Source: Woeseia sp. (GTDB taxonomy: Bacteria > Pseudomonadota > Gammaproteobacteria > Steroidobacterales > Woeseiaceae). Taken from it: 64,000 nt of DNA. Shown here piece after piece: positions 1 to 8,841 of the stretch; within the stretch, counting starts at the first letter, position 1, and every line of letters starts with the position of its first letter. The translations under genes were made by a program, and so were the position numbers. Below the pieces are notes generated by a model. It saw nothing but the letters and a program-made list of their open reading frames with translations. It did no database searches and was not told where the DNA came from. The stretch is taken from NCBI GenBank assembly GCA_021773015.1, contig JAJFKW010000004.1, forward strand, positions 310,001-374,000. Reading direction: 5' to 3'.

Positions 1-206
1 CTTGGTTTATCGTGTTTGTAAACGATAAGCGTCAGTAATGGACCTAAGACCAGATCGACGCCGACCAAAATCACGATAATGCTAAACGCTCCGGCAATGT
101 AAAAAGTCACCCCGGGATACCAAACGAAGAAAATCACCGCGAATATAGTGATTACAACGCCTGCACTTATTAGCATATGAATCGCGGATGCCTTCCACCT
201 GCTCAC
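1..206 (-). CDS. Type IV pilin accessory protein, TfpX/TfpZ family (partial)
   Basis: This is the N-terminal 68 codons of a gene running off the left edge. It starts at a GTG preceded by a GGAGGC ribosome binding site. The peptide opens SRWKASAIHMLIS, has two hydrophobic segments separated by FVWYPGV, and continues with LVGVDLVLGPLLTLIVY. That combination is characteristic of the TfpX/TfpZ accessory membrane proteins encoded beside minor or major type IV pilins, which help pilin assembly or modification. The family assignment rests on motif recognition; the rest of the gene and any pilin lie outside the window. Confidence 0.7.
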   Translation of the reverse strand, partial: MSRWKASAIHMLISAGVVITIFAVIFFVWYPGVTFYIAGAFSIIVILVGVDLVLGPLLTLIVYKHDKP

Positions 207-400
207 GACACGCCTCCAAAAAACCGCTTTGATTCAACCAATTTTCGACAGCGAAATTATATTTCGCAATAGGCTAGTCTACAAAACGAATTTCACATTT
301 TAGAGATATCGTGGGCGGATATGGGTAGCCTCTGGAAACATGAGGCAGTTAGCAATGGCGCAAGCCTGTTGCGTGCTAAGCGAGTGACCAACTCTGCTTC

Positions 401-505
401 TTAGACGTTTATTTTTCCGATAGCTATTCCGAAGAGAATTGCACCTATGCTAATGGCAGCAGCAATACCGCCAATCTTGCAAATCAGAAGTATCAAATCC
501 AGCAT
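401..505 (-). CDS. Small hydrophobic membrane peptide (34 aa)
   Basis: A 34-codon reading frame too short for usual gene calling. The ATG is preceded by GAGGTG at a spacing of five bases. The product has one hydrophobic helix (GGIAAAISIGAILFGIAIG) with Lys near both ends, as in single-span small membrane proteins. It lies alone between the pilin accessory gene and the TonB receptor, all on the minus strand. No function can be assigned. Support is the good ribosome binding site and the coherent membrane segment; a chance frame is still possible. Confidence 0.4.
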   Translation of the reverse strand: MLDLILLICKIGGIAAAISIGAILFGIAIGKINV

Positions 506-621
506 ATAGCACCTCATTGAGTATTCGCCGACGACCGCTTTCAGCCGCGCCGTAGCTCATTGGATGCCAACCAGTCGCTTGAAGAAATGCGTAATTTTAC
601 CTATGGGCGAGATCTTTGATG

Positions 622-649
622 CAAAAAAAAGCCCCTTGCGGGGCTTTTT
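622..649. terminator. Rho-independent terminator after the TonB receptor
   Basis: A stem of AAAAAGCCCC and GGGGCTTTTT around a TTGC loop, with A and T runs on both sides, so it can work in both directions. It lies 20 bases past the stop codon of the TonB-dependent receptor. Confidence 0.85.
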
Positions 650-668
650 CATGTAGCGATCTACTAAA

Positions 669-3185
669 TTACTCGAAAGTCGCGCTGAATGTCACACCGT
701 AGGTTCTCGGCTGATTGGGATAGCCACTAAAACTACCGTCTTGTGCCACTGACGGGAACGTGCTCAACAAAAACTCGTCGTCAGTCAGATTGCGGCCCCA
801 CAGCAGAATTTGATATCCGTTGTCCCATGAAACGCCGGCACTCGCATTGATGACGCTTTCTTCGCGTGAAGCAATGTCGAATGGAACGTTTTCAACGATT
901 TGCACCTCGTCTTCAAATCGATATTCGGCGCGAATGAAACCGGTCTTGTCTGCGCCAATATCGAATTCGTATGTGCCCGAAGTCGAGATGCTCACCTCGT
1001 GCACGCCTGCCGGTGCGGTACCGCTCAGATCCTCGATTCCGTCCACACCATTGCCGTTAGGAAAGGAATCATATTCGGGATCCAGCAAAGTTGCCGCAAA
1101 CGACCATTTAAAGGAATCGGTCGGCACCCACAATGCCTCGATTTCCAAACCCGTCGTTGACTGTTTGCCGGCATTCACTAACGCGAATCCCGTGCCCGTG
1201 AACACATTCGATTGGAAGCCTTCGATTTCTTGGTCGAAGATAGCGACGTTCACGTAATGTGGACCCCATCGACCTTTCATACCGATTTCGTAAACGGTCG
1301 AATCTTCGGGCCCTGCGAATCGAGTCCGATCAACGAGATTAGGAACACCTAAACCGGCCGCTATTAGGGCCGGAATATCGCCAGCGACAGGGCGCGTATC
1401 GCGGCTCAGATTCCAAGATGTCGCTTTAAAGCCCGTCGCGGCACTTGCGTAGACATTGATCGTGTCGGTTGCATCAAACGCGATTCGCGCAGTCCATGTC
1501 GTTTCCGAGTCGCTCGATTTGCCGTTTTCAACGGCATTCGGAAAACTAACAACCGGCGGTAGTAGCTGCAATTGGCCTTGCACGCTATCCGGCCCGAGCA
1601 GCGGATTGCAGGCAGGTCCCGTTGCTGCGGTACATATGACCGGGCTAAATGCTTGTGCAGCCCCCGCAGCAGCCGGATTGGCAGCAATATTCGCGGGTGT
1701 CGGCGGCAATCCACCGGTCAGTTGCCCGAATATCAAGCCAAAACCAACAGGCACCAAATCTACAGTCGAGAAAACGTCCGTGTTGGTTTGCCGTACGAAC
1801 GCATCTTTTTCTACGTTGGTAAAGTTTGCGCCTAAGGTAATCGTCGCCCGATCAGAAACATGCCAGTCAATTTGCCCGAAAATCGAGTACGTCTGATCGT
1901 CCTGGCCCGAATCTTCAATCGTGCCCTGGCCTGATGCCAGGAATGTTCCAGCGGGCACTCCCAAGGATGACTCTATTAAGGTAACCGCCCCACCGGTCAA
2001 CAAATCCCCGTAAGGTCTAAAGGCCGGCCCGAACGTGATTTCGTTGTCATAGTCCACCGTTTCATCAAAGTAGAAGCCGCCCACCATCCAATCGAGAGAA
2101 TCCGTTGAATTGCTTAGGCGCAACTCCTGGGTGAACGTATCCAGTTCCGTATCACCGCTATTTCTTGATACCAGCGAAGCGCTCGTGAAATCGACATCGC
2201 CATTGTCAAATCTCGACTGGTTTCTATACGCTGTTACTGAAGTCAGCAGCATGCCATTTTCGAAGTCGATATCTGCTTGCAACGACAAGCCGCTATTTTC
2301 GATCACATTAGTGGGGTCAAAATCTAAGAACTGCTCCAGCGCAAAAACATCGTCGCCGACAAGATTGCCGCCAACGGCAGCGATCGCCCCGCCAACCAGC
2401 GGGTTGGCAACAATATTGCCTACGCCACAGCATGCTTCGTCTATTTCGTCATAGTCTGCGATCACGCGAAGGCTGACTGAGTCACTCGGCAAAATCAGCA
2501 ATTGACCCCGAAGGCCGAATCGGTCACGTTCGTTGAGTTCATTGCCTGACACCAAATTTGTGAAATAGCCGTCACGTTGATTGCCTGTGGCAGATAAACT
2601 AAATGCGACATTTTCAGATATTGGACCTGTAATGTCGCCCTTCACGATGACTTGATCGAAATTGCCGATAACAACGCTCGCCCCGCCGCTATAGCTATCG
2701 ATATTTGGGGCCGCGGTAACAACGTTGATTACGCCTGCAGACGCGTTCTTGCCGAACAAGGTGCTTTGCGGTCCGCGCAAAACTTCAATGCGCTCAACGT
2801 TAGCCAGATCTGATATTGAACCGGATGTTCGTGAACGGTAAACACCGTCTACGAATACGCCGACCGACGGCTCAATGCCTGGATTGTTTGCACCGTTGCC
2901 GAATCCGCGAATAACGAAGTTCGTGTTACCAGCCGTCTGCAATTGTGTGATTCGCAGCGATGGCACAACAGACTGCAAGTCGAGAATGTCGTTGATCTGC
3001 GCACGCTCCAAATCTTCGGAACCAACAACAGTCACAGCAACCGGCACTTCTTGAAGCGTTTGCGGCCGCTTTGTCGCCATAACGATAATTTCTTCAAACT
3101 CGCCTTCAGATTGCGCATTGGCAACAGGCAATAACGATGCTGCAGCCAATGTAATAATGCTGGCGAAAAAATACTTTTTAGACAT
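669..3185 (-). CDS. TonB-dependent outer membrane receptor
   Basis: An outer membrane beta-barrel transporter of 838 residues that takes up a bulky substrate using TonB energy. The start chosen opens MSKKYFFASIITLAAASLLPVANA, a clear signal peptide, with a GGGGAA ribosome binding site; the longer frame upstream has no such features. A TonB-box-like EEIIVMATKR follows the cleavage site, then the plug domain (about 45-150, with VERIEVLRGPQSTLFGKNASAGVINVVT), then the barrel, ending in an aromatic-rich strand (GVTFSATFE). Length and architecture resemble the Pfam plug and barrel families, in the subgroup abundant in marine Gammaproteobacteria. The substrate cannot be read from sequence. It is transcribed away from a beta-oxidation gene; the region between carries two palindromes. 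Confidence 0.93.
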   Translation of the reverse strand: MSKKYFFASIITLAAASLLPVANAQSEGEFEEIIVMATKRPQTLQEVPVAVTVVGSEDLERAQINDILDLQSVVPSLRITQLQTAGNTNFVIRGFGNGANNPGIEPSVGVFVDGVYRSRTSGSISDLANVERIEVLRGPQSTLFGKNASAGVINVVTAAPNIDSYSGGASVVIGNFDQVIVKGDITGPISENVAFSLSATGNQRDGYFTNLVSGNELNERDRFGLRGQLLILPSDSVSLRVIADYDEIDEACCGVGNIVANPLVGGAIAAVGGNLVGDDVFALEQFLDFDPTNVIENSGLSLQADIDFENGMLLTSVTAYRNQSRFDNGDVDFTSASLVSRNSGDTELDTFTQELRLSNSTDSLDWMVGGFYFDETVDYDNEITFGPAFRPYGDLLTGGAVTLIESSLGVPAGTFLASGQGTIEDSGQDDQTYSIFGQIDWHVSDRATITLGANFTNVEKDAFVRQTNTDVFSTVDLVPVGFGLIFGQLTGGLPPTPANIAANPAAAGAAQAFSPVICTAATGPACNPLLGPDSVQGQLQLLPPVVSFPNAVENGKSSDSETTWTARIAFDATDTINVYASAATGFKATSWNLSRDTRPVAGDIPALIAAGLGVPNLVDRTRFAGPEDSTVYEIGMKGRWGPHYVNVAIFDQEIEGFQSNVFTGTGFALVNAGKQSTTGLEIEALWVPTDSFKWSFAATLLDPEYDSFPNGNGVDGIEDLSGTAPAGVHEVSISTSGTYEFDIGADKTGFIRAEYRFEDEVQIVENVPFDIASREESVINASAGVSWDNGYQILLWGRNLTDDEFLLSTFPSVAQDGSFSGYPNQPRTYGVTFSATFE

Positions 3186-3288
3186 TTGGAATATTCCCCA
3201 CATTGTGAGACCGTGTCCCCGATGACACTGATCTTTCGTCTCCAGTCGGCATTGTACAACAGCCACTATTGGTAACGATATACCTTTG

Positions 3289-3294
3289 ATTATA
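3289..3294 (-). promoter_or_regulatory. Candidate -10 box for the TonB receptor promoter
   Basis: On the minus strand this reads TATAAT, a perfect -10 box. The -35 position 17 bases upstream is a poor match and falls inside the large palindrome at 3309-3333, which fits a promoter controlled by a bound regulator. The leader would be about 97 nt. Confidence 0.45.
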
Positions 3295-3308
3295 TTGTCC
3301 ATCCCGTT

Positions 3309-3333
3309 GAATTTGCTCAATTTGAGCAAATTC
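3309..3333. promoter_or_regulatory. 25-bp palindrome, probable operator
   Basis: Two perfect 12-bp arms, GAATTTGCTCAA and its reverse complement, separated by one base. The site lies between the divergent TonB receptor and the fused beta-oxidation gene and overlaps the -35 region of the candidate receptor promoter. Such size and symmetry are typical of a dimeric transcription factor site. The regulator is not identified. Confidence 0.6.
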
Positions 3334-3364
3334 CAACACCCTGGTTAGAAACACATTATCGAAA

Positions 3365-3386
3365 AATGTTGCGATCGTGCAACATT
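3365..3386. promoter_or_regulatory. Second inverted repeat, probable operator for the beta-oxidation gene
   Basis: Perfect 8-bp arms AATGTTGC and GCAACATT around GATCGT, located about 90 bp before the start of the beta-oxidation gene. Its sequence differs from the palindrome 32 bp away, so two different regulators may act here. Confidence 0.5.
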
Positions 3387-3475
3387 ATTTGATTTCACTC
3401 GCCGCCGCAGCTACGCGGGATCCGCGGCAAAGCTTGGGAATACAAAAATCAAGCGACATCTACGGAGTTCAAGCA

Positions 3476-5572
3476 ATGCCGGTAGTTAGTTATGAAATGG
3501 TTGACGAGATTGGCGTTATTCGCGTCGATAATCCCCCTGTCAACGCGCTTTCGCATGCCGTTAGAGCGGGTCTTCTTAATGCCATAGAGAGTGCGCAGCT
3601 CGACGATTCGCAAGCGATATTAATTATTTGTACCGGCCGTACATTCTTCGCTGGTGCCGACATAAGCGAATTTGGCCAGCCAGCAAAAGAGCCATATTTG
3701 CCCGATCTGTTAAACGCGATCGAATCGTCAAATAAGGTTGTGATCGCGGCGTTGCATGGCACCGCCCTTGGCGGCGGCTTTGAAACCGCATTAGCCAGTC
3801 ATTATCGATGTGCCCTCGATACTGCAAAAGTTGGCCTGCCGGAAGTGCACCTCGGTCTTTTGCCCGGTGCCGGCGGCACTCAACGGTTACCACGCCTTGC
3901 AGGTGCACAAGCATCATTGGATATCATGACCAGCGGCAAGCCGTTTGGGGCCGCGAAAGCGGCTGAGCTTGGAATTGTCGACCGTATCATCGATGGTGAT
4001 CTGGAAAGTGGCGCGCTCGGTTACGCAAAGGAACTCATTGCTGAATCGGCACCAACCAGAAGAGTTGCCGAACTGACAGTAGATCCCAAAACGGCGTCGC
4101 GGGAAATGTTCGCGGCTTACCGAAAGAACATAGGCAAACGTGCCCGCGGTCAGATCGCGCCGTTTAAGATTGTCGATTGCGTACAAGCCGCGGTCGAGTT
4201 GCCGTTCGCTGACGGCATGAAGCTGGAACGGCAAAGTTTTGCAGACTGTATGGCGTCGCCACAATCTGCTGCGATGCGGCACATGTTTTTCGCCGAACGC
4301 GAAGCTGCCAAAGTTAAAGATGTATCCAAAGATACTCCATTAAGGCCGATTCAAACTGTGGGCATCATCGGCGGCGGCACGATGGGCGGCGGCATCGCGA
4401 TGAATTTCGCGAACGTGGGCATCGGTGTAAAGCTCCTCGAAATAAACGATGAAGCGTTGGCTCGAGGAATGTCCATCGTTGAAAAAAATTACAGCATAAC
4501 GATGAAGAAGGGCAAATTGAGCAGCGAACAAGTCGCCGAATGCCTGGCGCTAATCAGCGGCACAACGTCGTACGACGATCTCGCGGATGTCGACCTGATG
4601 ATCGAAGCGGTCTTTGAGAATCTTGATATTAAAAAGGAAGTATTCAGCAAACTCGATGCGGTTTGCAAGAGCGGTGCAATTCTCGCGACGAATACTTCTT
4701 ATCAAGACGTCAATCAGATCGCGAACGCCACAAAGCGGGCACAAGATGTGATTGGACTGCACTTTTTTAGTCCGGCGAATGTCATGAAGCTGCTAGAGAT
4801 TGTGCGGGCCGACAAAACAGCAGACGATGTAATCGCAACGTGCATGAAAATGGCCAAAAGCATTCGTAAGGTACCGGTTCTATCGGGCGTTTGTTACGGG
4901 TTTATTGGCAATCGAATGCTGAATAAGTATTTTCGAGAAGCACAACTCTGTTTGCTTGAAGGTGCAAGTCCGGAACAAATCGACAACGCGATGCAGTCCT
5001 GGGGAATGGCGATGGGGCCGATGGCGGTAGGCGACTTGGCCGGACTCGATATCGGCTACAAAGCACGCCAGGGAATCCCCGCGGATCAACTTGGCGACCA
5101 AAAAATTTGGGCGGTGGCCGACGCGCTGGTCGAGCTGGGACGGCTCGGACAGAAATCCGGTTCCGGTTACTACCAATACGATGCGGAAACCCGGGCACGC
5201 AACAATGACCCGGCTGTAGTAAAAGTAGTTGAGGAAAAAGCCGCGGAGTTTGGTGTGGAGCGACGAAACATTAACGACGAAGAAATTGTCAATCGACTCA
5301 TATTCGCATTGGTCAATGAAGGTGCGTTTATCCTAGAAGAAGGGATCGCGCAGCGCTCCGGCGACATCGATGTGGTTTATGTTTATGGCTACGGATTTCC
5401 GGCCGCACGCGGCGGCCCAATGCAATACGCGGATCAAATTGGAACGAAGACCGTTTATGACGCCGTGATTCAATTCGGCAAAGATCACAATCCTGATCAT
5501 TGGACCGTTGCGCCACTGTTGGAGCGGCTCGCAAAAGACGAAGCAACATTTTCGGAATGGTCCGCGGCATAG
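3476..5572 (+). CDS. Fused enoyl-CoA hydratase / 3-hydroxyacyl-CoA dehydrogenase (FadJ/FadB type)
   Basis: A 698-residue multifunctional beta-oxidation enzyme that hydrates 2-enoyl-CoA and oxidises the 3-hydroxyacyl-CoA with NAD. Residues 1 to about 190 are a crotonase domain (GADIS, ALGGGFETALASHYR and PEVHLGLLPGAGGTQ hold the two acidic residues of FadB-type hydratases). From about 296, GIIGGGTMGGG is the NAD-binding Rossmann motif, and HFFSP near 428 carries the catalytic histidine. Two C-terminal dehydrogenase domains follow. The ATG chosen follows GGAG and starts MPVVSYEMVD. No thiolase gene is adjacent, unlike fadBA operons, so I give no symbol. It is divergent from the TonB receptor. 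Confidence 0.9.
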   Translation: MPVVSYEMVDEIGVIRVDNPPVNALSHAVRAGLLNAIESAQLDDSQAILIICTGRTFFAGADISEFGQPAKEPYLPDLLNAIESSNKVVIAALHGTALGGGFETALASHYRCALDTAKVGLPEVHLGLLPGAGGTQRLPRLAGAQASLDIMTSGKPFGAAKAAELGIVDRIIDGDLESGALGYAKELIAESAPTRRVAELTVDPKTASREMFAAYRKNIGKRARGQIAPFKIVDCVQAAVELPFADGMKLERQSFADCMASPQSAAMRHMFFAEREAAKVKDVSKDTPLRPIQTVGIIGGGTMGGGIAMNFANVGIGVKLLEINDEALARGMSIVEKNYSITMKKGKLSSEQVAECLALISGTTSYDDLADVDLMIEAVFENLDIKKEVFSKLDAVCKSGAILATNTSYQDVNQIANATKRAQDVIGLHFFSPANVMKLLEIVRADKTADDVIATCMKMAKSIRKVPVLSGVCYGFIGNRMLNKYFREAQLCLLEGASPEQIDNAMQSWGMAMGPMAVGDLAGLDIGYKARQGIPADQLGDQKIWAVADALVELGRLGQKSGSGYYQYDAETRARNNDPAVVKVVEEKAAEFGVERRNINDEEIVNRLIFALVNEGAFILEEGIAQRSGDIDVVYVYGYGFPAARGGPMQYADQIGTKTVYDAVIQFGKDHNPDHWTVAPLLERLAKDEATFSEWSAA

Positions 5573-5586
5573 ATATGGTGGAGTTA

Positions 5587-5976
5587 ATGAATATGCATCA
5601 CTTTATCGTTGTTTTCGTTTTCGTCGGTTTGTCCGCTTACGCCGCAGAAAATATCGCACCGGGGGAGCGTGACGGACAGATTCAATCACGCGGTGACAAT
5701 ACGTTTTTGGTGTGGGACGCGGGGCAAAACACGTGGAGCGACCCGGAAACGTTTTGGATTGGCTTTGCCGAGCGAAACAGCGGCAAGTTCTGGGGCACCA
5801 GCCATCAATACCCACCGTATTCAGAAGTTCAAGAGCATGACACACTGCTTGTTGAGGTTGATAGCGGCAAATGCCTAATGTATTTTTTCCACACTCGCTG
5901 GAGGCGCGCAAACGATGTACGCCGTTGGGGTGATGAATTTAATCGTTATGGCGGATGTAAAAACGTATTTAACTAA
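5587..5976 (+). CDS. Small exported protein of unknown function
   Basis: About 129 residues. The N-terminus is a signal peptide (HHFIVVFVFVGLSAYA followed by AEN), so the mature protein is periplasmic or secreted. It has many aromatic residues and two cysteines, in KCLMYFF and GGCKNVF near the end, which could form a disulfide. A GGTGGAG ribosome binding site serves either the ATG at 5587 or the one at 5593; 5593 has the better spacing. It begins only 14 bases after the beta-oxidation gene, so the two are probably co-transcribed. I do not recognise a family. Confidence 0.65.
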   Translation: MNMHHFIVVFVFVGLSAYAAENIAPGERDGQIQSRGDNTFLVWDAGQNTWSDPETFWIGFAERNSGKFWGTSHQYPPYSEVQEHDTLLVEVDSGKCLMYFFHTRWRRANDVRRWGDEFNRYGGCKNVFN

Positions 5977-6010
5977 TTGGCTTACTGGTTGATTTTTTGG
6001 CACTGCAAGA

Positions 6011-6874
6011 TCAATGACTAAGTATATCTGTTCTTGCCGGTTGCCAACCTAATTCACGCATTGCCTTTTGTCCGCTCATTTGTTGATCAATCGCATAGCC
6101 GTCGGCCCAACTCCCTAGCGTCTTTACTGCGGTTTCAACGTCAATTATTTCGGGCTGCCAACTAATGTCTAAATGGTCTGCAATTTTTCGCGCAATATTG
6201 CCGACCGTCATGCCCTCAACAGATGCCGCATTGTAGACATCACCCCTGCTGCCCTTTTCAATCATGAGCGCATAGAGCTCGGCGAGATCCTTTCTATGAA
6301 TAAGCGGCCAGCGAACAGACTCGCTACCCACCATTCGAATTTTCCCGGTCTCCTTCGCATCCCTAAAAAAGGTTTCAAATACGCCGCCGGCATAATCGAA
6401 AACCATCGCGGGATGTATCACCATCCCAGCAACATTCTTATTTTCCAACACGAGACGCATGTTTTCGACTGACCAGTCGAAACTTAGCCGGGAATCGTGT
6501 GCTGAATCCTCCGTCGCAACGTTATCGCCGGTCGTACCGTATAACCAGCAACCGCCTGTATAGAGAAATGGTTTATTCGTTTTGCCGTTCTCATTTGCCT
6601 GCATTATCGACTCGACCACTTGCCGATCGATGTCTCCCATATCGGCATCCCAGGTTAGCGCGGCATGTATCACTGCGTCGACCCGCTGGATCACATCGCA
6701 CCATTCGAGCGAAGATCGCAGATCGCCAGCTAGAGGTTCCGCACCGAGCGCCACCACCTTCTCTCGCGCCTCCACGGACCGGCAGAGCGCGACGACATCA
6801 TGGCCGCGCTGCACCAGCACCTCGACGACTGTGCTACCTATCGATCCGCTGCCGCCAAGGACAAACACTTTCAC
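6011..6874 (-). CDS. NAD(P)-dependent epimerase/dehydratase (extended SDR)
   Basis: A 287-residue Rossmann-fold protein. The N-terminus MKVFVLGGSGSIGSTVVEVL has the glycine motif of extended short-chain dehydrogenases, and VDAVIHAA and FLYTGGCWLYG match the NAD-dependent epimerase family. The substrate is unknown. The usual YxxxK pair is not clear, so it may be an atypical SDR (NmrA-like) rather than a sugar epimerase. Its ATG overlaps the stop of the upstream glyoxalase-like gene by four bases (ATGA), so the two are translationally coupled. Confidence 0.82.
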   Translation of the reverse strand: MKVFVLGGSGSIGSTVVEVLVQRGHDVVALCRSVEAREKVVALGAEPLAGDLRSSLEWCDVIQRVDAVIHAALTWDADMGDIDRQVVESIMQANENGKTNKPFLYTGGCWLYGTTGDNVATEDSAHDSRLSFDWSVENMRLVLENKNVAGMVIHPAMVFDYAGGVFETFFRDAKETGKIRMVGSESVRWPLIHRKDLAELYALMIEKGSRGDVYNAASVEGMTVGNIARKIADHLDISWQPEIIDVETAVKTLGSWADGYAIDQQMSGQKAMRELGWQPARTDILSH

Positions 6875-7305
6875 CAGATTTCCCCAAGCTTGTAATCGTT
6901 TCGGTCCGCTTCGTGATCACTTAAGTACTGCACGAACTCCCAATCGTTGCCGTCTGGGTCATGAAAATAGGCGCGTTTCCGGTGCGGATGCGCATTAGGC
7001 ACCGTCGAGTTTTCGTAGCCACCCGCTGTCATACGTTCAACCAGTTTTGCAACGTCGTCGACCTCATATCCCAGATGGTTGACTCCCGGCAGACCGCTGT
7101 AGGGTCGCCATGGTTCGCGTGGCTCCACTGTCGCTTCCTGCAGTGCCAGATAGGTATCGCTAGTACCAACGTGCAACCAGCGTTGGCCTTGACTGTTTTT
7201 GCCCTCGTGCCGCACGACGAATTCAGGAAATGCGTGCTGAAGAAAGCGTACGATGCCGTCGACATCTTTTACCACCAAATTAGCGTGTTCAAGTTTAACT
7301 GCCAT
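6871..7305 (-). CDS. Glyoxalase/bleomycin resistance/dioxygenase superfamily protein
   Basis: A 144-residue vicinal oxygen chelate protein. MAVKLEHANLVVKDVDGIVRFL is the typical first beta-alpha-beta module with the metal-ligand histidine (LEHANL), and VNHLGYEVDDVAKLVERM plus RAYFHDPDGNDWEFVQYL form the second, with H and E ligands. The family includes lyases, isomerases and dioxygenases acting on small organic substrates; the exact reaction is not readable. It leads a two-gene operon with the epimerase and is divergent from an XRE-cupin regulator that probably controls it. Confidence 0.85.
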   Translation of the reverse strand: MAVKLEHANLVVKDVDGIVRFLQHAFPEFVVRHEGKNSQGQRWLHVGTSDTYLALQEATVEPREPWRPYSGLPGVNHLGYEVDDVAKLVERMTAGGYENSTVPNAHPHRKRAYFHDPDGNDWEFVQYLSDHEADRNDYKLGEIW

Positions 7306-7369
7306 GTTGCCTCTCCTCTATCTTCTTACTGGTACATTGTCGTTGGAGACTGCACGACGTCCTCTTTTT

Positions 7370-7386
7370 TATCAACATAATTGATA
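7370..7386. promoter_or_regulatory. Inverted repeat, probable operator of the XRE-cupin regulator
   Basis: Perfect arms TATCAA and TTGATA separated by five bases, centred in the 114-bp gap between the divergent glyoxalase and regulator genes. A further half site TTGATATT recurs at 7400-7407, one short step downstream. This fits autoregulation plus control of the glyoxalase-epimerase pair. Confidence 0.5.
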
Positions 7387-7419
7387 TTTTACGAGCGGAT
7401 TGATATTGTCGCAACCATC

Positions 7420-7971
7420 ATGAAGGACGTTCGTTACAACCTCGCCAGCAATCTGCGACGACTCCGCGAAGCGCGAGAATTGTCGCAACAGAAAATGGCT
7501 GAACTTTCCGGAATCCCTCGGCCCACTTGGGCCAGCCTGGAATCTGGCAGTGCCAACCCAACCCTTAATGTCCTAATGCGTGCCGCTACCGCGCTGCAGG
7601 TCTCAATAGAGGAGTTGATTGGTCCGCCACGCACAGCGGTGCAGATCGTGCGTGCGGAAAACGTACGTTCACGCCGTCGACAGGGTGCGACGTTAACCCC
7701 GCTGGTACCCGAGAGCATTCCTGGTTTGGAGATCTCACGGCTAGAATTGATTGCAGGCGGGCACATGGTTGGAATACCGCATACCGCAGGCACCAGAGAG
7801 TATTTGACTTGCGAGCGGGGCCGAGTAGAACTGGTTCTGTCGGGCGAACATTGGGAGCTTGCTGCCGGCGACATGATTTCGTTTCGTGCGGATCAGAAAC
7901 ACACTTATAAGAATTTGGACAAGCGTAATGCGTCTATCGCGATGTCCGTTGTGTGCTTCGCGCCAAGCTGA
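7420..7971 (+). CDS. XRE-family transcriptional regulator with C-terminal cupin
   Basis: A 183-residue DNA-binding regulator. Residues about 8-65 are a helix-turn-helix of the XRE type (NLRRLREARELSQQKMAELSG, then WASLESGSANPTLNVLMRAATAL). From about 110, a cupin barrel (GGHMVGIPHTAGTREYLTCERGRVEL...LAAGDMISFRADQKHTYKN) probably senses a small molecule. The start at the internal ATG is preferred because the upstream TTG overlaps the inverted repeat. It is transcribed away from the glyoxalase-epimerase operon, the likely target. Confidence 0.88.
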   Translation: MKDVRYNLASNLRRLREARELSQQKMAELSGIPRPTWASLESGSANPTLNVLMRAATALQVSIEELIGPPRTAVQIVRAENVRSRRRQGATLTPLVPESIPGLEISRLELIAGGHMVGIPHTAGTREYLTCERGRVELVLSGEHWELAAGDMISFRADQKHTYKNLDKRNASIAMSVVCFAPS

Positions 7972-8202
7972 AAATCACGAAAAGTTCCAAAACACCGATC
8001 GAGTTGTACTTATAGTGTTTTTTGCTGCCCCTAGTGGTTGACTGCAAAGCTCAACGATTTGCAGTGCCTAGAGTCCACGCAGAGTCAATTTGCCCACCGT
8101 CACGCTAGCAAGGCTAATGATGATTGGTGCGGTCGCGTAACAAGTCGCCCTTTGCTCCGGTCTTCTGAAGTGTGGCTTAACTCGTTAACCCAGGAGATAT
8201 AG

Positions 8203-8667
8203 TTGAACAAATTCAGACGATCAGTTGCATTCCTCGCACTGGTGAGCGGTGTATTGCTTAACGCTGCCGCATACGCACAGAACAAAGTCGAAACGACCGC
8301 GGCCCCCTCCATCGGAGGCTACAGCCCTGTTTCGTATTTCACTGAGAACAAAGCCGAACGCGGTAGCGCCGAATTTGCGGTTGAGCACGAAGGACGTGTG
8401 TACTTTCTAACTTCGCAAGAACAGGTCGAAATATATTCGAAAAACCCAGAGAAATATCGGCCTCGACATAAATCGTGCCCGTTTAGCCTCGCCTACGGCA
8501 TGGTGTTGCCACTGGATCCAACCAATTTCAAAATCGTTGGTGATAGCCTGTTACTGTTTCACCGATCTGAAGAAAAGAATGCGCTGCTGGAATGGAATTC
8601 TTCGAAATTGACGGATGAAGAATTATTACGACGCGCGGATGCGAATGTTTTTCTGATTGACTTTTGA
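8203..8667 (+). CDS. Exported YHS-domain protein
   Basis: A 154-residue protein starting at TTG with a strong AGGAG six bases upstream; no ATG fits. MNKFRRSVAFLALVSGVLLNAAAYAQ is a signal peptide. Residues about 35-95 (GGYSPVSYFTENKAERGSAEFAVEHEGRVYFLTS...EIYSKNPEKYRP) form a YHS-like domain, found in metal-handling and copper-related proteins, including stand-alone exported ones. A lone cysteine follows in KSCPFS. The function is not known; metal binding is inferred from the family. Confidence 0.75.
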   Translation: MNKFRRSVAFLALVSGVLLNAAAYAQNKVETTAAPSIGGYSPVSYFTENKAERGSAEFAVEHEGRVYFLTSQEQVEIYSKNPEKYRPRHKSCPFSLAYGMVLPLDPTNFKIVGDSLLLFHRSEEKNALLEWNSSKLTDEELLRRADANVFLIDF

Positions 8668-8841
8668 GCGTTTTACGTCGGTTATTCAGGCGTAACTTAG
8701 TTTCTATTCACTTAGTCTGCTTTCGGCATAACTGGTCGAGCAACGAATCGGCAGTCATGGAGTTATGATGGGTGTCCCAATAATTCTGTTTAAGTGCGGT
8801 AATTGAGAGCTAAACCGTTGAATAAAGATTCGCCGACTCGA

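Noticed and set aside
1456-1896. 146-codon plus-strand frame inside the TonB receptor gene
   Set aside because: It lies antisense to a clear, full-length receptor and has no signal or domain; it is a shadow.
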